A DNA stretch of 64,000 nucleotides from positions 5,935,637 through 5,999,636 of the forward strand of contig JACDQD010000010.1 of the NCBI GenBank assembly GCA_019843655.1, given 5' to 3'. This document shows, one piece after another, positions 9,222 through 19,833 of this stretch. The position numbers and the translations under genes were made by a program. The notes under the pieces are model-generated. The model did not search any database. It was not told where the DNA came from and saw only the letters and a list, made by a program, of their open reading frames with translations. Position 1 is the first letter of the stretch. Each line of letters begins with the position of its first letter. Source of the stretch: Lethocerus indicus. Its lineage: Eukaryota; Arthropoda; Insecta; Hemiptera; Belostomatidae.

Positions 9222-11996
9222 AATAGAGAATTACAGATTCCAGCGTTTCATAAATAGATTTAAAACATTTTTTATCCGCGACCCATTTGTATTATCCCCA
9301 CGCGCTGCCCTATTGAATTTATCCATTCATTTTGCTCCGGCCTCCACAATAAAGCGACTATAGCGGAGGAGAGCCGGAAACGGAGAGCTATTATTCGGAT
9401 TCCGGTCGGACGTATATCACCGGCCTATTAGCGGGCGAATCCTGTGGCCCGATTAACCCGATCGCGTATATATCCGTTTTTATTATTATTAAACCGGTTC
9501 GCCGTTCATAAAGCCCCGCCGGCCTCGGCCATTGTCATATTATAATGGGATTACCGACCGAACGGAAACCGGGGGGTTCGACCGGTATATCACCTGGGGT
9601 CCCCCCCCGCAACATGGACGCCGGAAAAGCCGATTTTCCAAGTTTTCTTTCCACCCGCCGCCGCCCTACCCGTTCCGCAAATTGTATCGTCCACCATAAA
9701 TCAGAGGCCGGCGGTTTTAATGAGCCGTTACGGTCGCCTCGCGCTAAACCCCCGCCCCCTCAGTAGCACAATACAAACCGGCGATGATGGATGGGGTCCG
9801 ATCCCCTCGCTAACGCTAATTGTTGATTGTCCGAATTATTGGCCCCGAACCTCTATTTCATTTTTACTCCCGATATCCGGCGTTCTATTGAATGGGGGTG
9901 AGCTCAATCGATGGACACTATCACCCGGTCTTACACCGATCCTGAACGGAGAATTCAATTTTGTGCCGACTTAGGACTTGTGTCAGCTCAACGCCTCTGA
10001 TAATGGACTCAACAAATCTGGCGTTATATTTTTCAACAATAGACATACTCGCAACTAAATACCTCCCAGTTTCTTTCGTAGCATCTTCAATCGAAAAATT
10101 ACATTTTTACAATATTCCACAGTCGTTGGACACAACAGAAAATATATTTCAGTTTTAACAAAATGTTCCCTGTCTTACTGTTATTTCAAAAATGAAAAAT
10201 ATATCGCACGATATTTTGACGGTCAGTTTCAATCAGTAGTACATTTTTCTTGCCCCATAACAACACAATATCTGAGGTTATATCACAGTTGCAGTTGCAT
10301 GGGACGTTAGAACGACGTTTTCTATTAAAACGAACCATCTTTATTGGTAAAAGTATATGTTTAACAAATTCAGGAAATATTCATATCTGGACTAAAATTT
10401 AACTGCTACGCATTCTGACTATTAAAAAATAGAGAATTTATTGAGATTTCTGCCTGGAGCGAAAAAAATTGAAGACCTTAAAGGAAATTTTGAGAATATA
10501 AAATGAGAGCAATTGTACTATATAAATTATTTCGCTTATTTTCTCCATTATTTATATAAACGTAAATAATTATTGGACGTCCGTGTCCCGATACAAGGCT
10601 TCTTCAATGTAGACGCCCACGTCCAATGAGTTTCTGATGCTTGCAAATTCTATCGCACACATTGTAAGATCTAGCACATTGTAAGACCGTTTATTAACCT
10701 TGCGGCCTCAGAACCGGCGACCGTAAATTGAAACCGTACATTCGGATAAATATAACCGCTCTGTCTGACGGTGCCGGCCAACGGTTTCGCATCGGGCCTC
10801 TCGCTGCACGCACCGACCGAAGGACGGCCGCCAGGAGGCGTGGCGTCCCATCCGTTATTGTTATTCAGCAAACGATGCGGAACGATGCTCTGTGCAACGA
10901 GTTTTACAAATGGCAGACCCCGAATTTATATCTCGGTCTCGTCTATTCGCTTATATAACGCAGTGCCGAGGGGTCGGGTTCGACAATGCGTCTTGCCGCA
11001 TTCAATGAGTTTGCTAAAAACGCTGCCAGCACGTGTCTCTTAATTTTATCCGTCTATTCATAAGCTCGATATTTTAATTTGTATCGTATGCATTAGTCAA
11101 TTTCTATTTTTTTTCAATGCGTTTCTACTTGAATTTTGCAGGTACGAATTATTTGGTGACTAATAGGATCTGTTCAATGATTTATATGAGAATATTAGGA
11201 GCATTCTATCCTATATTCCTTGAACAATGTCCATGTTTTGGGGAATTAATTAGTTAATTTTTTTTTGTTTCCAAAATGTTGAATTTGGTCCTAGGGGAGA
11301 GCAGAACGCACTAATCTTCTAGTTCTATTCTCGAATTGATATAAATGCTGTACAACTTTCAGGACATTAGGGAATTCCGCTCGTCCATTTCATGATCGTT
11401 CCAATGTTTCTTCTCCGGCGCCGAAGCGGCCGCTCCTCCGTCGAAATCCACTCTCGGGGCCCGATTATTGCGCGTTAAAAAAGTTGGCCTATCGTTTAGT
11501 CCCGGGCGTCGTGAATGGAAAATCGGCGGCGGGAAAAGTTATTTTCCGGAGTGTGTCGCGGAGGAGGGGGTGGTGTGGTGGAACACTCTCAACGCTCGGC
11601 TTTTCTCATAGTATGGCCGTGGGGGAATGGCTGCTGGGGGTGGAAAGGGGACCGCTGCCTGCTTTACATAACAATGCGCACGCTGCTCAGAGTGGAAAAC
11701 TGTTCTCCGACAAAACGAATAGTTTGTTAAAACTTCTTTCTAGAGAAATTGAGACCTCTCGCCTTATCGACTGTTTGGACTTTTGAACCCCTTTCCGAGG
11801 TTAAAGACAAACGAAATGTATTGTTTTCTGTACGGATGAAACAGACCGTGGAACTATATTTAAGTTATATGTGGGTTAGTAATAATGCTCGATTAACAGA
11901 CAAACGTTTTCATTGTCATTAGGTATACTATATTATAGGCATAAAACATATTGAACCTTTTCCATATACACTTGTAATCCGAACAGTAAATTGTTT
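9222..11996. other. Long unique stretch, no gene recognised
   Basis: CpG-rich patches at about 9360-9960, 10690-11040 and 11400-11690 alternate with AT-rich DNA. Several overlapping frames of 65-100 codons occur only where GC content is high and show no domain. No repeat family member, tRNA or rRNA was seen. Confidence 0.55.
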
Positions 11997-12309
11997 GTAG
12001 ATTTTGTGTGTTTGTATCTCCTCTCGCTGGTTTGTTCTTTTGCTGGACCGGTTTCGGCTGCTCGTCATCTTCAGTAGCGGTGTTATTTCATTGACACTTT
12101 GGATATTTTTCGGGCATCCTCACTACACTATCACTGACTTGTAATGTAGTGGTTGTCTGTTTGTCGTGTGTGTATATGTACACACTTGTTATTGTGTTTT
12201 TGGGGGCTTTAGTAACCGGCTTCAGTCTTTGTCGGATTACCGGTCCAATATATAATTGATCACACAACTGGTCACAACCATTAGGTTCTTACTTCGAAAT
12301 ATATGACCG
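11997..12309 (+). mobile_element. Family P, single arm plus internal region, copy 5
   Basis: Starts at GTAGATTTTGTGTG without the extension. It continues through the arm (CTGGACCGGTTTCGGCTGCTC, with ATCTTCAG intact) and the GTGGTTGTCTGTTTGTCGTG segment. It then covers an internal region shared with 38537-38633 and 54354-54390 (GGCTTCAG..TCGGATTACCGGTC and ACTGGTCACAACCATTAGG). No inverted arm follows. This copy helps define about 100 bp of family sequence beyond the arms. Confidence 0.8.
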
Positions 12310-12383
12310 GAAACCTGTCTGGTATCGCGTATTTACGATCATAAACGTTTTGCTTTCTCTTTAAATCAAAATTATTTGATGTA

Positions 12384-12455
12384 GATTAACTAGCGCCCCC
12401 CTGAGGGTGGTGCGGACATGTAATTAACTAAAGTTCGTTGGGTGCACCGATTAAC
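12384..12455 (-). repeat. Family B module, copy 2
   Basis: On the minus strand it reads GTTAATCGGTGCACCCAACG, AACTTTAGTTAATTACATG, TCCGCACCACCCTCAGGGGG and GCGCTAGTTAATC. The 72-bp unit begins and ends with GTTAATC. It lies about 75 bp beyond a family P fragment. Confidence 0.8.
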
Positions 12456-12545
12456 AAAATATTTATTCAATGGAAATTTTTGTAACTAAATCAACTATTA
12501 AAATCTTTTATATACAAACGTTTGTGTACATATATATACTATATA

Positions 12546-12547
<2 letters not shown>

Positions 12548-12592
<45 letters not shown>
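12548..12592. repeat. (TA)n microsatellite
   Basis: About 21 uninterrupted TA units preceded by imperfect TATA sequence. No gene is nearby. Confidence 0.95.
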
Positions 12593-12596
<4 letters not shown>

Positions 12597-13005
12597 ACAT
12601 TTACTAAGAAGTTGTTTTAGGTTTTGACGGTCGAGTGGATTTGTGATAGTCGAGACAGAAAAGTAGACCACCCCCAGGAAGGGAGACAGTTTGCCCGTCC
12701 GACACGTCTCATTTGTCAAAATGTCTCATTAGCTCAAAAGAAACCTGTTTCTTTTTGGAGTTTGTTTTAAACCGTTGGGAGGTTGGACGGGCTGCCAGTC
12801 GGGGGAGGGGAATGGGGAACGTCGGCGTTCCCAAACACTTTCCGAACGGAGTTTCGGGCCCGCTCCCAATAATATCGGACAGACACCATTCACTCTCTCT
12901 CTCTCTCTCTCTCTCGTGAAAATCCTCCAATAGAATAAAATGTATGTAATTATGTTGAACTGTACAATGCAATCAGCAACATCAATCTTAAAGAACTAGC
13001 AACAA
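12593..13005. other. Unique stretch containing a (CT)n run
   Basis: A GC-rich patch at 12730-12870 has G-tracts near 12802-12817. The (CT)12 run is at 12892-12915. Opposing frames of 68-87 codons overlap the patch and are not gene-like. Confidence 0.6.
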
Positions 13006-13290
13006 TTTTTTTTTAATTTTCCACAATCAACTTTTACAGCTATAATCGATACATGTATATTCTTCACGTGTTTGTCTCGATAAAGAAATCACCCAGTGAT
13101 GGCGCTTTTGACATGATTTAACTACTGTCCGAGATGATCTCTGTACGAAGGGCTTTTGATTGGAATTGGAAGCGATGTTGGATGTCTTGGTGGAACCTAA
13201 GTGCAGGTCGGTTTGAGTATTGCTTTGTATATTGTTAGTTCGTTACTAACAGGTCAATTTGGATGTCCGTTTTAGTAATGGCCTTAAGAG
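13006..13290 (-). mobile_element. Family L LINE fragment with internal deletions
   Basis: The plus strand begins with the T-run complementary to the A-rich tail. It then reads back through the 3' UTR (ATGGCGCTTTTGACA) and a deletion to coding sequence (GCGATGTTGGATGTCTTGG, ATTGCTTTGTATATTGTTAG, CAATTTGGATGTCCGTTTTA). Roughly half the ~540-bp L unit is missing. The frame is broken. Confidence 0.8.
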
Positions 13291-13477
13291 TAATTTTCTA
13301 GAATTTTCTGAGAAAAAATGACATAATTGTATATTTTGGTGTGAGTCGGAACCGGAGTAGTTCAGAAATTGGGTCAAATACATTGAGTCGGTAAATTTGG
13401 TTTATCCCAATTTCTGATTGAAATCACCCACCTCATTTCCTCGCATCAAAAGACTAATATTCTTAATTTTCGAGTTT

Positions 13478-13500
13478 ACTTACTGTAAATTACAGTAAGT
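13478..13500. repeat. Perfect palindrome, 11-bp arms with 1-nt spacer
   Basis: ACTTACTGTAA, then A, then TTACAGTAAGT. The two arms are exact reverse complements. It lies at the border between AT-rich and GC-rich DNA. Confidence 0.85.
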
Positions 13501-13804
13501 TGTAATTTATTCCGGGCCTCCCGCATCCCCTTCGCGGGGGGTCATCTTAAACCGTCCAACCTGCAGCCGCTAATCCAGCGCGGTGGACCGCAGAACTATA
13601 ATTGATAATTGAGGGTGGAAAATTATTTACGGCGGAGCGTCGGGCTAATATTCCTTAATGGGGCGGAGTGAAATTGGAGCGGGGCCTGGCTCCCTCCCAC
13701 CCCTGCATCTCCACGATGGAGTCAAGAGGTCGGAAAATCATCACGCTCCACCGCATTCGAGAGTCCGCTCCGATATTTCAACCCCGACCCCTGAGGTCTG
13801 GACC

Positions 13805-13826
13805 GGGAATGGGAGGGGTGGGTGGG
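13805..13826 (+). other. Potential intramolecular G-quadruplex
   Basis: Five G-tracts (GGG, GGG, GGGG, GGG, GGG) are separated by loops of 3, 1, 1 and 1 nt. This fits the standard G3+N1-7 pattern with very short loops. Folding is not shown. Confidence 0.6.
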
Positions 13827-14128
13827 CTCGAGGGTGCGCCATAATTTAGGCTCTATTAGCCGCAAAAGCCGGAATTTCCAAAATAATCTCGAGGGCCATC
13901 GACAGCCTACGAATATCCGCGATCGAGTCCCCGCCGGATCGGTTTAGCTCATTAATCGGAAATATTTGTTGAAATTGACCCGAGCGTATTCGGCCCAGGT
14001 CTCGCCACTTAATTAGATGAAGGGAAAATGCACTGGGAAAAGTCATACGGTTCGTGGCGAAAAACTAGGATGGAATTGAAATTCCCGAAACAAAGTAGGT
14101 ATCCATAACTGTAAATATAAATATTCCT

Positions 14129-14215
14129 GCTAATACCGTAGGTTTGTGGTGTTTCTGTCTCCTTTTGACCAAACCGGCGAGAGGAGACAGAAACACCGCA
14201 AACCTCCACGCTAAT
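14129..14215. mobile_element. Miniature family P hairpin, copy 6
   Basis: TACCGTAGG, GTGTTTCTGTCTCC, a few bases, then GACCAAACCGGCGAGAGGAG and ACAGAAACACCGCAAACCT. The two arms are joined after loss of everything inward, including the ribozyme-like block, leaving about 73 bp. GCTAAT flanks both sides (14129-14134 and 14210-14215), a possible short target duplication. It sits at the left edge of the family C copy. Confidence 0.75.
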
Positions 14216-14381
14216 TTTAGGGTTACAAAAGTTTTAATTGGGAAATTACGGATGAGTATTGACGCGAATTAAAACTTAACAGTAATTTTTTCCAATTCAA
14301 ATCCTATTGGTTTCCCCAACCTACTCGAACTCAGTGTGCATACGCTTTTTGCCTCTGTTGTAAATTACTAAATATCATGTT
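14211..14381 (+). repeat. Family C repeat, copy 2
   Basis: Matches 6404-6580 over about 170 bp with scattered substitutions, including CCAATTCAAATCCTATTGG and TACTAAATATCATGTT at its right end. It is followed by a family P element at the identical site, so at least this junction predates the duplication. Confidence 0.8.
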
Positions 14382-14641
14382 TTACATACCTGTTTTGTGG
14401 TCTGCGAGAGGTTGGAATACCGTAGATTTCGAGTGTTTCTGACTCCTCTCACCGGTTTAGCCTTTTGCTAGACCGGTTTCGGCCAGTACAAGTGACAGTG
14501 ACAGATGCCCGAAAAACATCCAAAGTACCAACAGTGACTAACACCGCAACTGAAGATGGCGAGCAGCCGATGAGGAGACAGAAACACCACAAACCTACGG
14601 TATTCCAACCCCTCGCAGACCACAAAACAGGTATGTTAAAC
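14382..14641. mobile_element. Family P, composite copy 7
   Basis: The left extension (TTTACATACCTG) and a forward arm end at CCGGTTTCGG. An inverted arm then starts at CAGTACAAGTGACAG, contains CTGAAGATGGCGAGCAGCCG and jumps to AGGAGACAGAAACACC. A right extension (GGTATTCC..GGTATGTTAAAC) closes it. Unlike well-bounded copies it has extensions at both ends, and its right flank differs from copy 3. It is probably two nested or recombined insertions. Confidence 0.8.
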
Positions 14642-17552
14642 TAATTCCTGCCAATAGTTATTTATTACTGAAGAAACATTGTGCTGTCACCAGTTCGGTA
14701 TTGTCCATAGTCAGAACGATTCCGATAATTCATCGTAATAATTCGGATATTACATTCGAAGTACCGGCTGAGTACTTGAAGTATTCGAAATAGCGCACAA
14801 TTCCTCAACACTACGGCCGGTCAATTTTTAATAAATTTAACAGGGTCGCGTTATTTTACGGTCTCTTTTCAGTCGGGGAATGCAGGCTCCATATTGATTG
14901 GTTGTCTTTGTACAGCGTCGGGTCATCAGACCGGCCAATTCAATTTGTTTTTCCGATGGGAGAAAAAAAAATGAAGGGGGAAAAGGTACGGCGGGGCCCC
15001 CGGTTTGTTATCGAGAAAACCGTTTTTGGCATTATAACAAAAAATTTTTACGGTACGAAAAAGTTTGCGCTAAATTGCGGTCATCTAACGCTAATGATCA
15101 GGGAAACCAGAGTCCTCGTTTGGAGTGTTACCCATTACTGAGGACAATAGTTTTTGTGGCCTAATTATGAATTATTTCATCACTGATATAAATTCCAGCC
15201 TAAAATATGTTTTAATTATTTTTTATTAGTGTTAAATATTTTGAATTCACCGTCGTTACCTTCAGTCACAAGTCAAACCGCTTTCGGTTTTCCTCAGTGA
15301 GCCACTTGACACGTCTCGCTGGAACATTATTTGTACATTGTAATTTCTATTGTAACGGTCGTTAAAGAAACTTCGGATGATTCCTAAAGACCAAATACAC
15401 CAACATTTCTAGATCAATAGCGTATATGGCAACCGACATTCCTAAGTGGCGATGAAATACCCCCTGACGGATCGTTCGGGAACAATAAACTTTATGACCC
15501 GAGGCACTATTACCTCCGGGACGAAGTAATGGATTACTGATGGCGGTAATGGTCGGCCATTTCAACAAGTGCCCCATGAACATGCTTAAAGTTACCCATT
15601 AATATACTTACGTAAGTTACGACAAAAAATAGTTATTCCTGTAATTCCAAGCCGGTTTTGCAAAAAAAACATTCGAAAAACTGACCTTGAACAGGAATAT
15701 ATTTTTTTAAGTGTTAATATAAAATATGACTAATATCATTGTCTGATTTTATTTTTGGCCAATTCAACTTCCTGCCCATATTAGGCTTTTATGGTAATGA
15801 GATTGGCGAAGAATATTAATTCTCTGGTATTCTGTGTTCCCAGACAGGTTTATAAATTCCATGTACGTATAGCTGATATATGTAATTTGAGGTTTTGTCA
15901 GTCCTGTGGGCTTGCGGAGGATTGCCATCGAACACATTGCGGTTCGGTCCAATTTCACACTCGATAAAGGCCTCAAACTCTCGGCGGAAAATTGCCCTCC
16001 CTCACCCCAAATACAGCTACACAACTAGAGCTCAAATTAATCGGTGCGCCCCCCCCCCCAGAATTAAATTGTGTTTGTCTGCGCGGAGAGAAATTTTTTT
16101 TGCCCCTGTTCGGCCTTACTCCTGTTCCTGACACGGGGTTAGCCCCAAGGCCTTCCTCATGACTTGGGCTCGTTTGTTACCCCACCCCGGAGGTGCAGCG
16201 GGCATTTTCCACCGAGTTGCAGCCCACACAAGGAGGGGGGTGGCCCGACAAATACTCCGTGGAAGGGGGGCCATGACCCGATTTTAGTCCCCAAATGGCC
16301 CTCGAGTTATATATTTTTTTCTTCTCCTTTTTCGGGTGAATGATCGACTGAACATTATCGAGCACTTAACCGCACAAGTGGTCGCCCCCTTCCACCCCCT
16401 CATCCAACATATAGGCCACTCGAAGGCTACAGCTGTTCGTGGGAAACGCCCGGGGTATTTACGCGGAATAAATAGTTCCCCTCATTAGTGTTAACCATAA
16501 CACTGGACGAAAACACTCCAGGAGCGATAAAAACGATGTTTGTTCGGAGAACCAAGTGGAGTAAACTGAAAATCTCGAGGGTATCCATGCTATATAAACA
16601 TTAATAAAAAGTTGTCCTAAATATAACCACTTTATGCATTGACAAACAATTTTAACGCCCCGTTTAGGCGAAAACGAGAGGAGTAATTAAAAATTATACT
16701 TTAGTACTTAAATTAGGACCTAGTATAGTTTTGAGATAGCGGGGCCCAAAAGTTGAAGAATCAAGAACTGACCCGCTCCCAAGTAGGAAAATATTTCAAC
16801 TGGGAGTGGGGGGCCCCCGGAAAGATTCTGAACTTCATTAAAAGTTTAGCGCCCGGATATTTAGTCAGGGGTTAGCTCGCATTAGATTTATTTTCGGGGT
16901 TTGTTTTAAAAGGAATGGGACTTTTCGAGTCATAAATGACCGAAGCGGGCCGACACTGTACACTACACACCGAATGGTACTTTATTACTTGATGCGAGAA
17001 ACGCATAACTAACTTAGTCATGGGTTTATTCAATGTTTTATTGCGATATGTGTACAATCTAAAAGGTAAAAATTATATTAGTACCGGTTCCTACTGGACA
17101 TCCGACATCTTTAATGTGCATTCCTACCAAAAGTCCTTCGAACTATCCTTACTGTTCCATCGTTCACTGTTCACCATTCACTGGGATCTCATCATACCAT
17201 GGTCGACCGTGTTATAAAATCCCAATTCACTCGATGAATCCACCATCCGTTATACGATGGGCGTGAAATAACAAGTGGCTTCTTTCATCGGTCTAATCAA
17301 GGCACAAAATAAATACACCCATAACTGTAAACTTCGTTCAATCTTTACAAACATGCAAGTGTTGTCCCATTTTTTCGATATACCGGATAGAGTTAAGGAC
17401 TGTGCACCCTTTTTCGCCAATGAATGGCGACAAATAAAATTCTACTATTGATTTTTTTAGAACAAATGGAAATTTATGTTTTAATTCATGTCTTTTTAAA
17501 AATGACGAACTATTATTCTTATTTTCTTGCCCTCCTTGTTCTATTTAACAGT
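14642..17552. other. Long unique stretch, no gene recognised
   Basis: GC-rich patches at about 15880-16290 include an 11-C run at 16049-16059 and short frames of 60-90 codons. The rest is AT-rich. 16742-16820 contains loosely complementary GC-rich strings but no clean inverted repeat. No transposon, tRNA or rRNA was seen. Confidence 0.55.
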
Positions 17553-18008
17553 ACTCCTATCCCCACCCAACTGAATCCCCATACCCGACTGAAAAGAACA
17601 GATCTAAATCGTAAATTTGGACTGTTGAGACCTCTTCTGAAAAGGACATCAAAACTGACAATAGTCAACAAACTGACAATATATAAACCATACTAAAACC
17701 GACATGGACACACGGTATAGAGTTATGGGGTTCCGCCAAGAAATACAACATCGCTGGCATCCAAACATTCCAGTCAAAAGTCCTTCCCGGTATGTTTCTA
17801 ACCGAACAATCCATAATGACCTCAACATACCGACGAAGTCGCAAAATCACGCTTTCTTAAATATACCATTCCCGCCTCTCTCCACATCCGAATCCCGAAT
17901 CCGAGGTTAAAAGTACTGGATGGCGTCTTTATCTTAATCAAACAAAGCGCAATTGTACCTATAACTGGCATATAGTTGATTGTACAATAAATAATGTTAA
18001 AAATAAAT
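17553..18008 (+). mobile_element. Family L LINE 3' end, second 3' UTR type
   Basis: Begins with the conserved TPIPTQL coding segment, but YLGLYIDKRLTW is deleted. It continues with NPHTRLKRTDLNRKFGLLRP and LLKRTSKLT, then broken frames of the GIELWG..NIA..QSKVL region. The 3' UTR is of the second type (TATAACTGGCATATAGTTG, TGTACAATAAATAATG), shared with 26941-27485, 28104-28405 and 46381-46608. Stops and frameshifts make it a pseudogene. Confidence 0.88.
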
Positions 18009-18546
18009 TATTCTTATATTTTGTTTTAAATATTAATGCAGAAGGCTTGTATAATGTAAAATGCGGGATTTGTCCTGCTAAATTTTATGACCTCATTCTC
18101 CAAAAAGGAAGAGCTGTAAATTAGATCCGTTTGAGTGTTAATACCGCGATTCCTCCGACTAGGGCCGGGCAGGCTGAGTCAACACTGTCTGTACAAGAGG
18201 GTGGTGGACGGGGGGTCGGCGGTCAACGGGGGACAATGAACGCCCCCGGGGGCGGCGGAGAGACCGCAAAATTAGGAGGCCGCGAAGGGCCCCAACTTCA
18301 GTGCGGCCGGCCGCCGCCCCCGCTCCAACTCCGCCGCTAGTTACACACCGGCCCTCACTCTCCATTTCCCTCCGTCTCCCTCTTTAACACTCCGCTGAAT
18401 CTTGCACGCCGACACACGCTCCGATTCCCATTCACCCGAATACACGACTTGCAAATATCTGATAATAAAAATATTATAAGACGATACGAGTTTACCGATG
18501 TGTAAAATACGTAGGAAGGCGCTCGAAGGGTATTTGTAAATCTAAA
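18009..18546. other. Unique stretch with GC-rich patch
   Basis: 18130-18420 is very GC-rich. Overlapping 68-69-codon frames on both strands there are composed of G, A, R and P and look fortuitous. No named repeat was seen. Confidence 0.55.
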
Positions 18547-19084
18547 TTTTTTTTATTTTGTACAATCAACATTGAACGTTATAAGTACAAATGCTGTATG
18601 TATTTGTTTTCACATGTACTTCGTGATAAAAGGAACCACCCGAAGGCGGAACTTTTGACACAAGAACAATTATGATCGAAGGGCTAACGAGATAATGGAG
18701 ATAATGAATGGGTAAGACAGGAAAGGGACTGAACGAGTGGATTAGGATGAGGAGAAAGGCGGTAGTGGAACTTCGGGAATCGGGATTTTGCGACTTCGTC
18801 GACTGTCGGTATGTTGAGGTCATTATGGATTATTCGGTTAGAAACATATCAGGGAGCATTAAGGATGGTGCGAAGGACTTTTCACTGGAATCTCTGGATG
18901 CCAGCGATGTCGGATGTCTTGGTGGAACCCCATAGCTCTATACCGTATGTCCATGTCGGTTTAAGTATCGCTTTGTATATTGTCAGTTTGTTACTTAAGG
19001 TCAATTTTGATGTCCGTTTTAGTAATGGTCTTAAAATTCCAAATTTTAGGATTAAGTCCATTCTTTTGAGTCGAGTATGGGTAT
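18547..19084 (-). mobile_element. Family L LINE 3' end, near full-length unit
   Basis: About 538 bp on the minus strand. The coding part reads, across frameshifts, TRLKR.., LLKRTSKLTLSNK, WTYGIELWGSTKTS, DIAGIQRFQ and the PTVDEVAKSR block. The first-type 3' UTR and an A-rich tail follow (ending TTGATTGTACAAAATAAAA). These are hallmarks of the C-terminal segment of jockey-clade ORF2, downstream of the reverse transcriptase domain. The 5' end falls at almost the same internal point as the copies at 48968, 52377, 43398 and 22541. No endonuclease or RT domain is present. Confidence 0.9.
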
Positions 19085-19332
19085 AACATTTAAGGATAGA
19101 AAGATTATTGAAATTGGCTTGCGGACCTTATTCGTTCCAAAAATCGATTAATTGGTGCTTTCAAAATTTGGGAAAAAATAGCTGGCACCTATTAAAAGTA
19201 TATACTTTAATTTTTATATATAAAATTAATTACATATAATTTTTTATAACATATTCACACAGTTTTTAAATTTTAATTCTTTAAGATCTGAGAGTGGCTT
19301 CCACTTCTTAAGTTGGCGATTCTTCGATGTTG
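19085..19332. other. AT-rich spacer
   Basis: No gene or repeat was recognised between the LINE fragment and the family D segment. Confidence 0.5.
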
Positions 19333-19738
19333 GGAAGTTGGCTCTTTCTACTTCTCGGTAGGAGGGGACTTAAAGAAAGTGCCCGATGCGCTTTTTCTCA
19401 CTATTTTTTTTAAACGTCTCTGAAGTGGTGCACAAATTTATCTTAGTAAATATCACCAGCCCTGTTAACTTCGGCGTTTTTGGAGTGCGGTTCGGTAACA
19501 AACTCGATTTTAAACTCTTTCAATTCCTGTGAAATGTCTTCGATGACACTTGTTGACACGAGTCCTATCGACTCGTTTCCTTTCTCTCCACTTCGGATGA
19601 AACATTTGGCCACGGTTCATGGACGGTGGTTTCGATCCTGAAGATGTTGGCAGTTCGTATAGCGGTGTGGATAATGTCGCACGTCCTCGCCTACGATTTC
19701 TTTAGGCGTAACTACGAAAGCGCTTCCCTTTTCGGAAT
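19333..19738 (-). pseudogene. Family D: decayed reading frame of unknown origin
   Basis: On the minus strand, pieces of open frame can be read across at least two frameshifts: AFVVTPKEIVGEDVR, then DIIHTAIRTANIFRIETTV, then SGEKGNESIGLVSTSVIED and ISQELKEFKIEFVTEPHSKN. Composition is protein-like and unlike random translation. The 3'-most ~60 bp (19333-19399) recurs at 36129-36187, inside a LINE copy, so this is a dispersed element rather than a host gene. It may be a retroelement ORF1 or gag-like remnant, but I recognise no domain and do not assign one. Confidence 0.5.
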
Positions 19739-19777
19739 TTCAAAAAATAAATTCTACGACGCAAAGTAAATAAAGCG

Positions 19778-19778
<1 letters not shown>

Positions 19779-19830
<52 letters not shown>
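19779..19830. repeat. (TA)n microsatellite
   Basis: About 26 TA units, uninterrupted. Confidence 0.95.

Positions 19831-19833
<3 letters not shown>

Larger units (their letters stand above)
13291..14128. other. Unique stretch with palindrome and G-tract cluster
   Basis: Contains the palindrome at 13478-13500 and the G-tract cluster at 13805-13826. 13510-13850 is CpG-rich. No gene was recognised. Confidence 0.6.

Noticed and set aside
16742..16820. GC-rich inverted repeat GGGGCCC..AGTTGAA and TTCAACT..GGGGGGCCCC
   Set aside because: Arms pair only in two short blocks with unequal spacing, too imperfect to support as a defined element.
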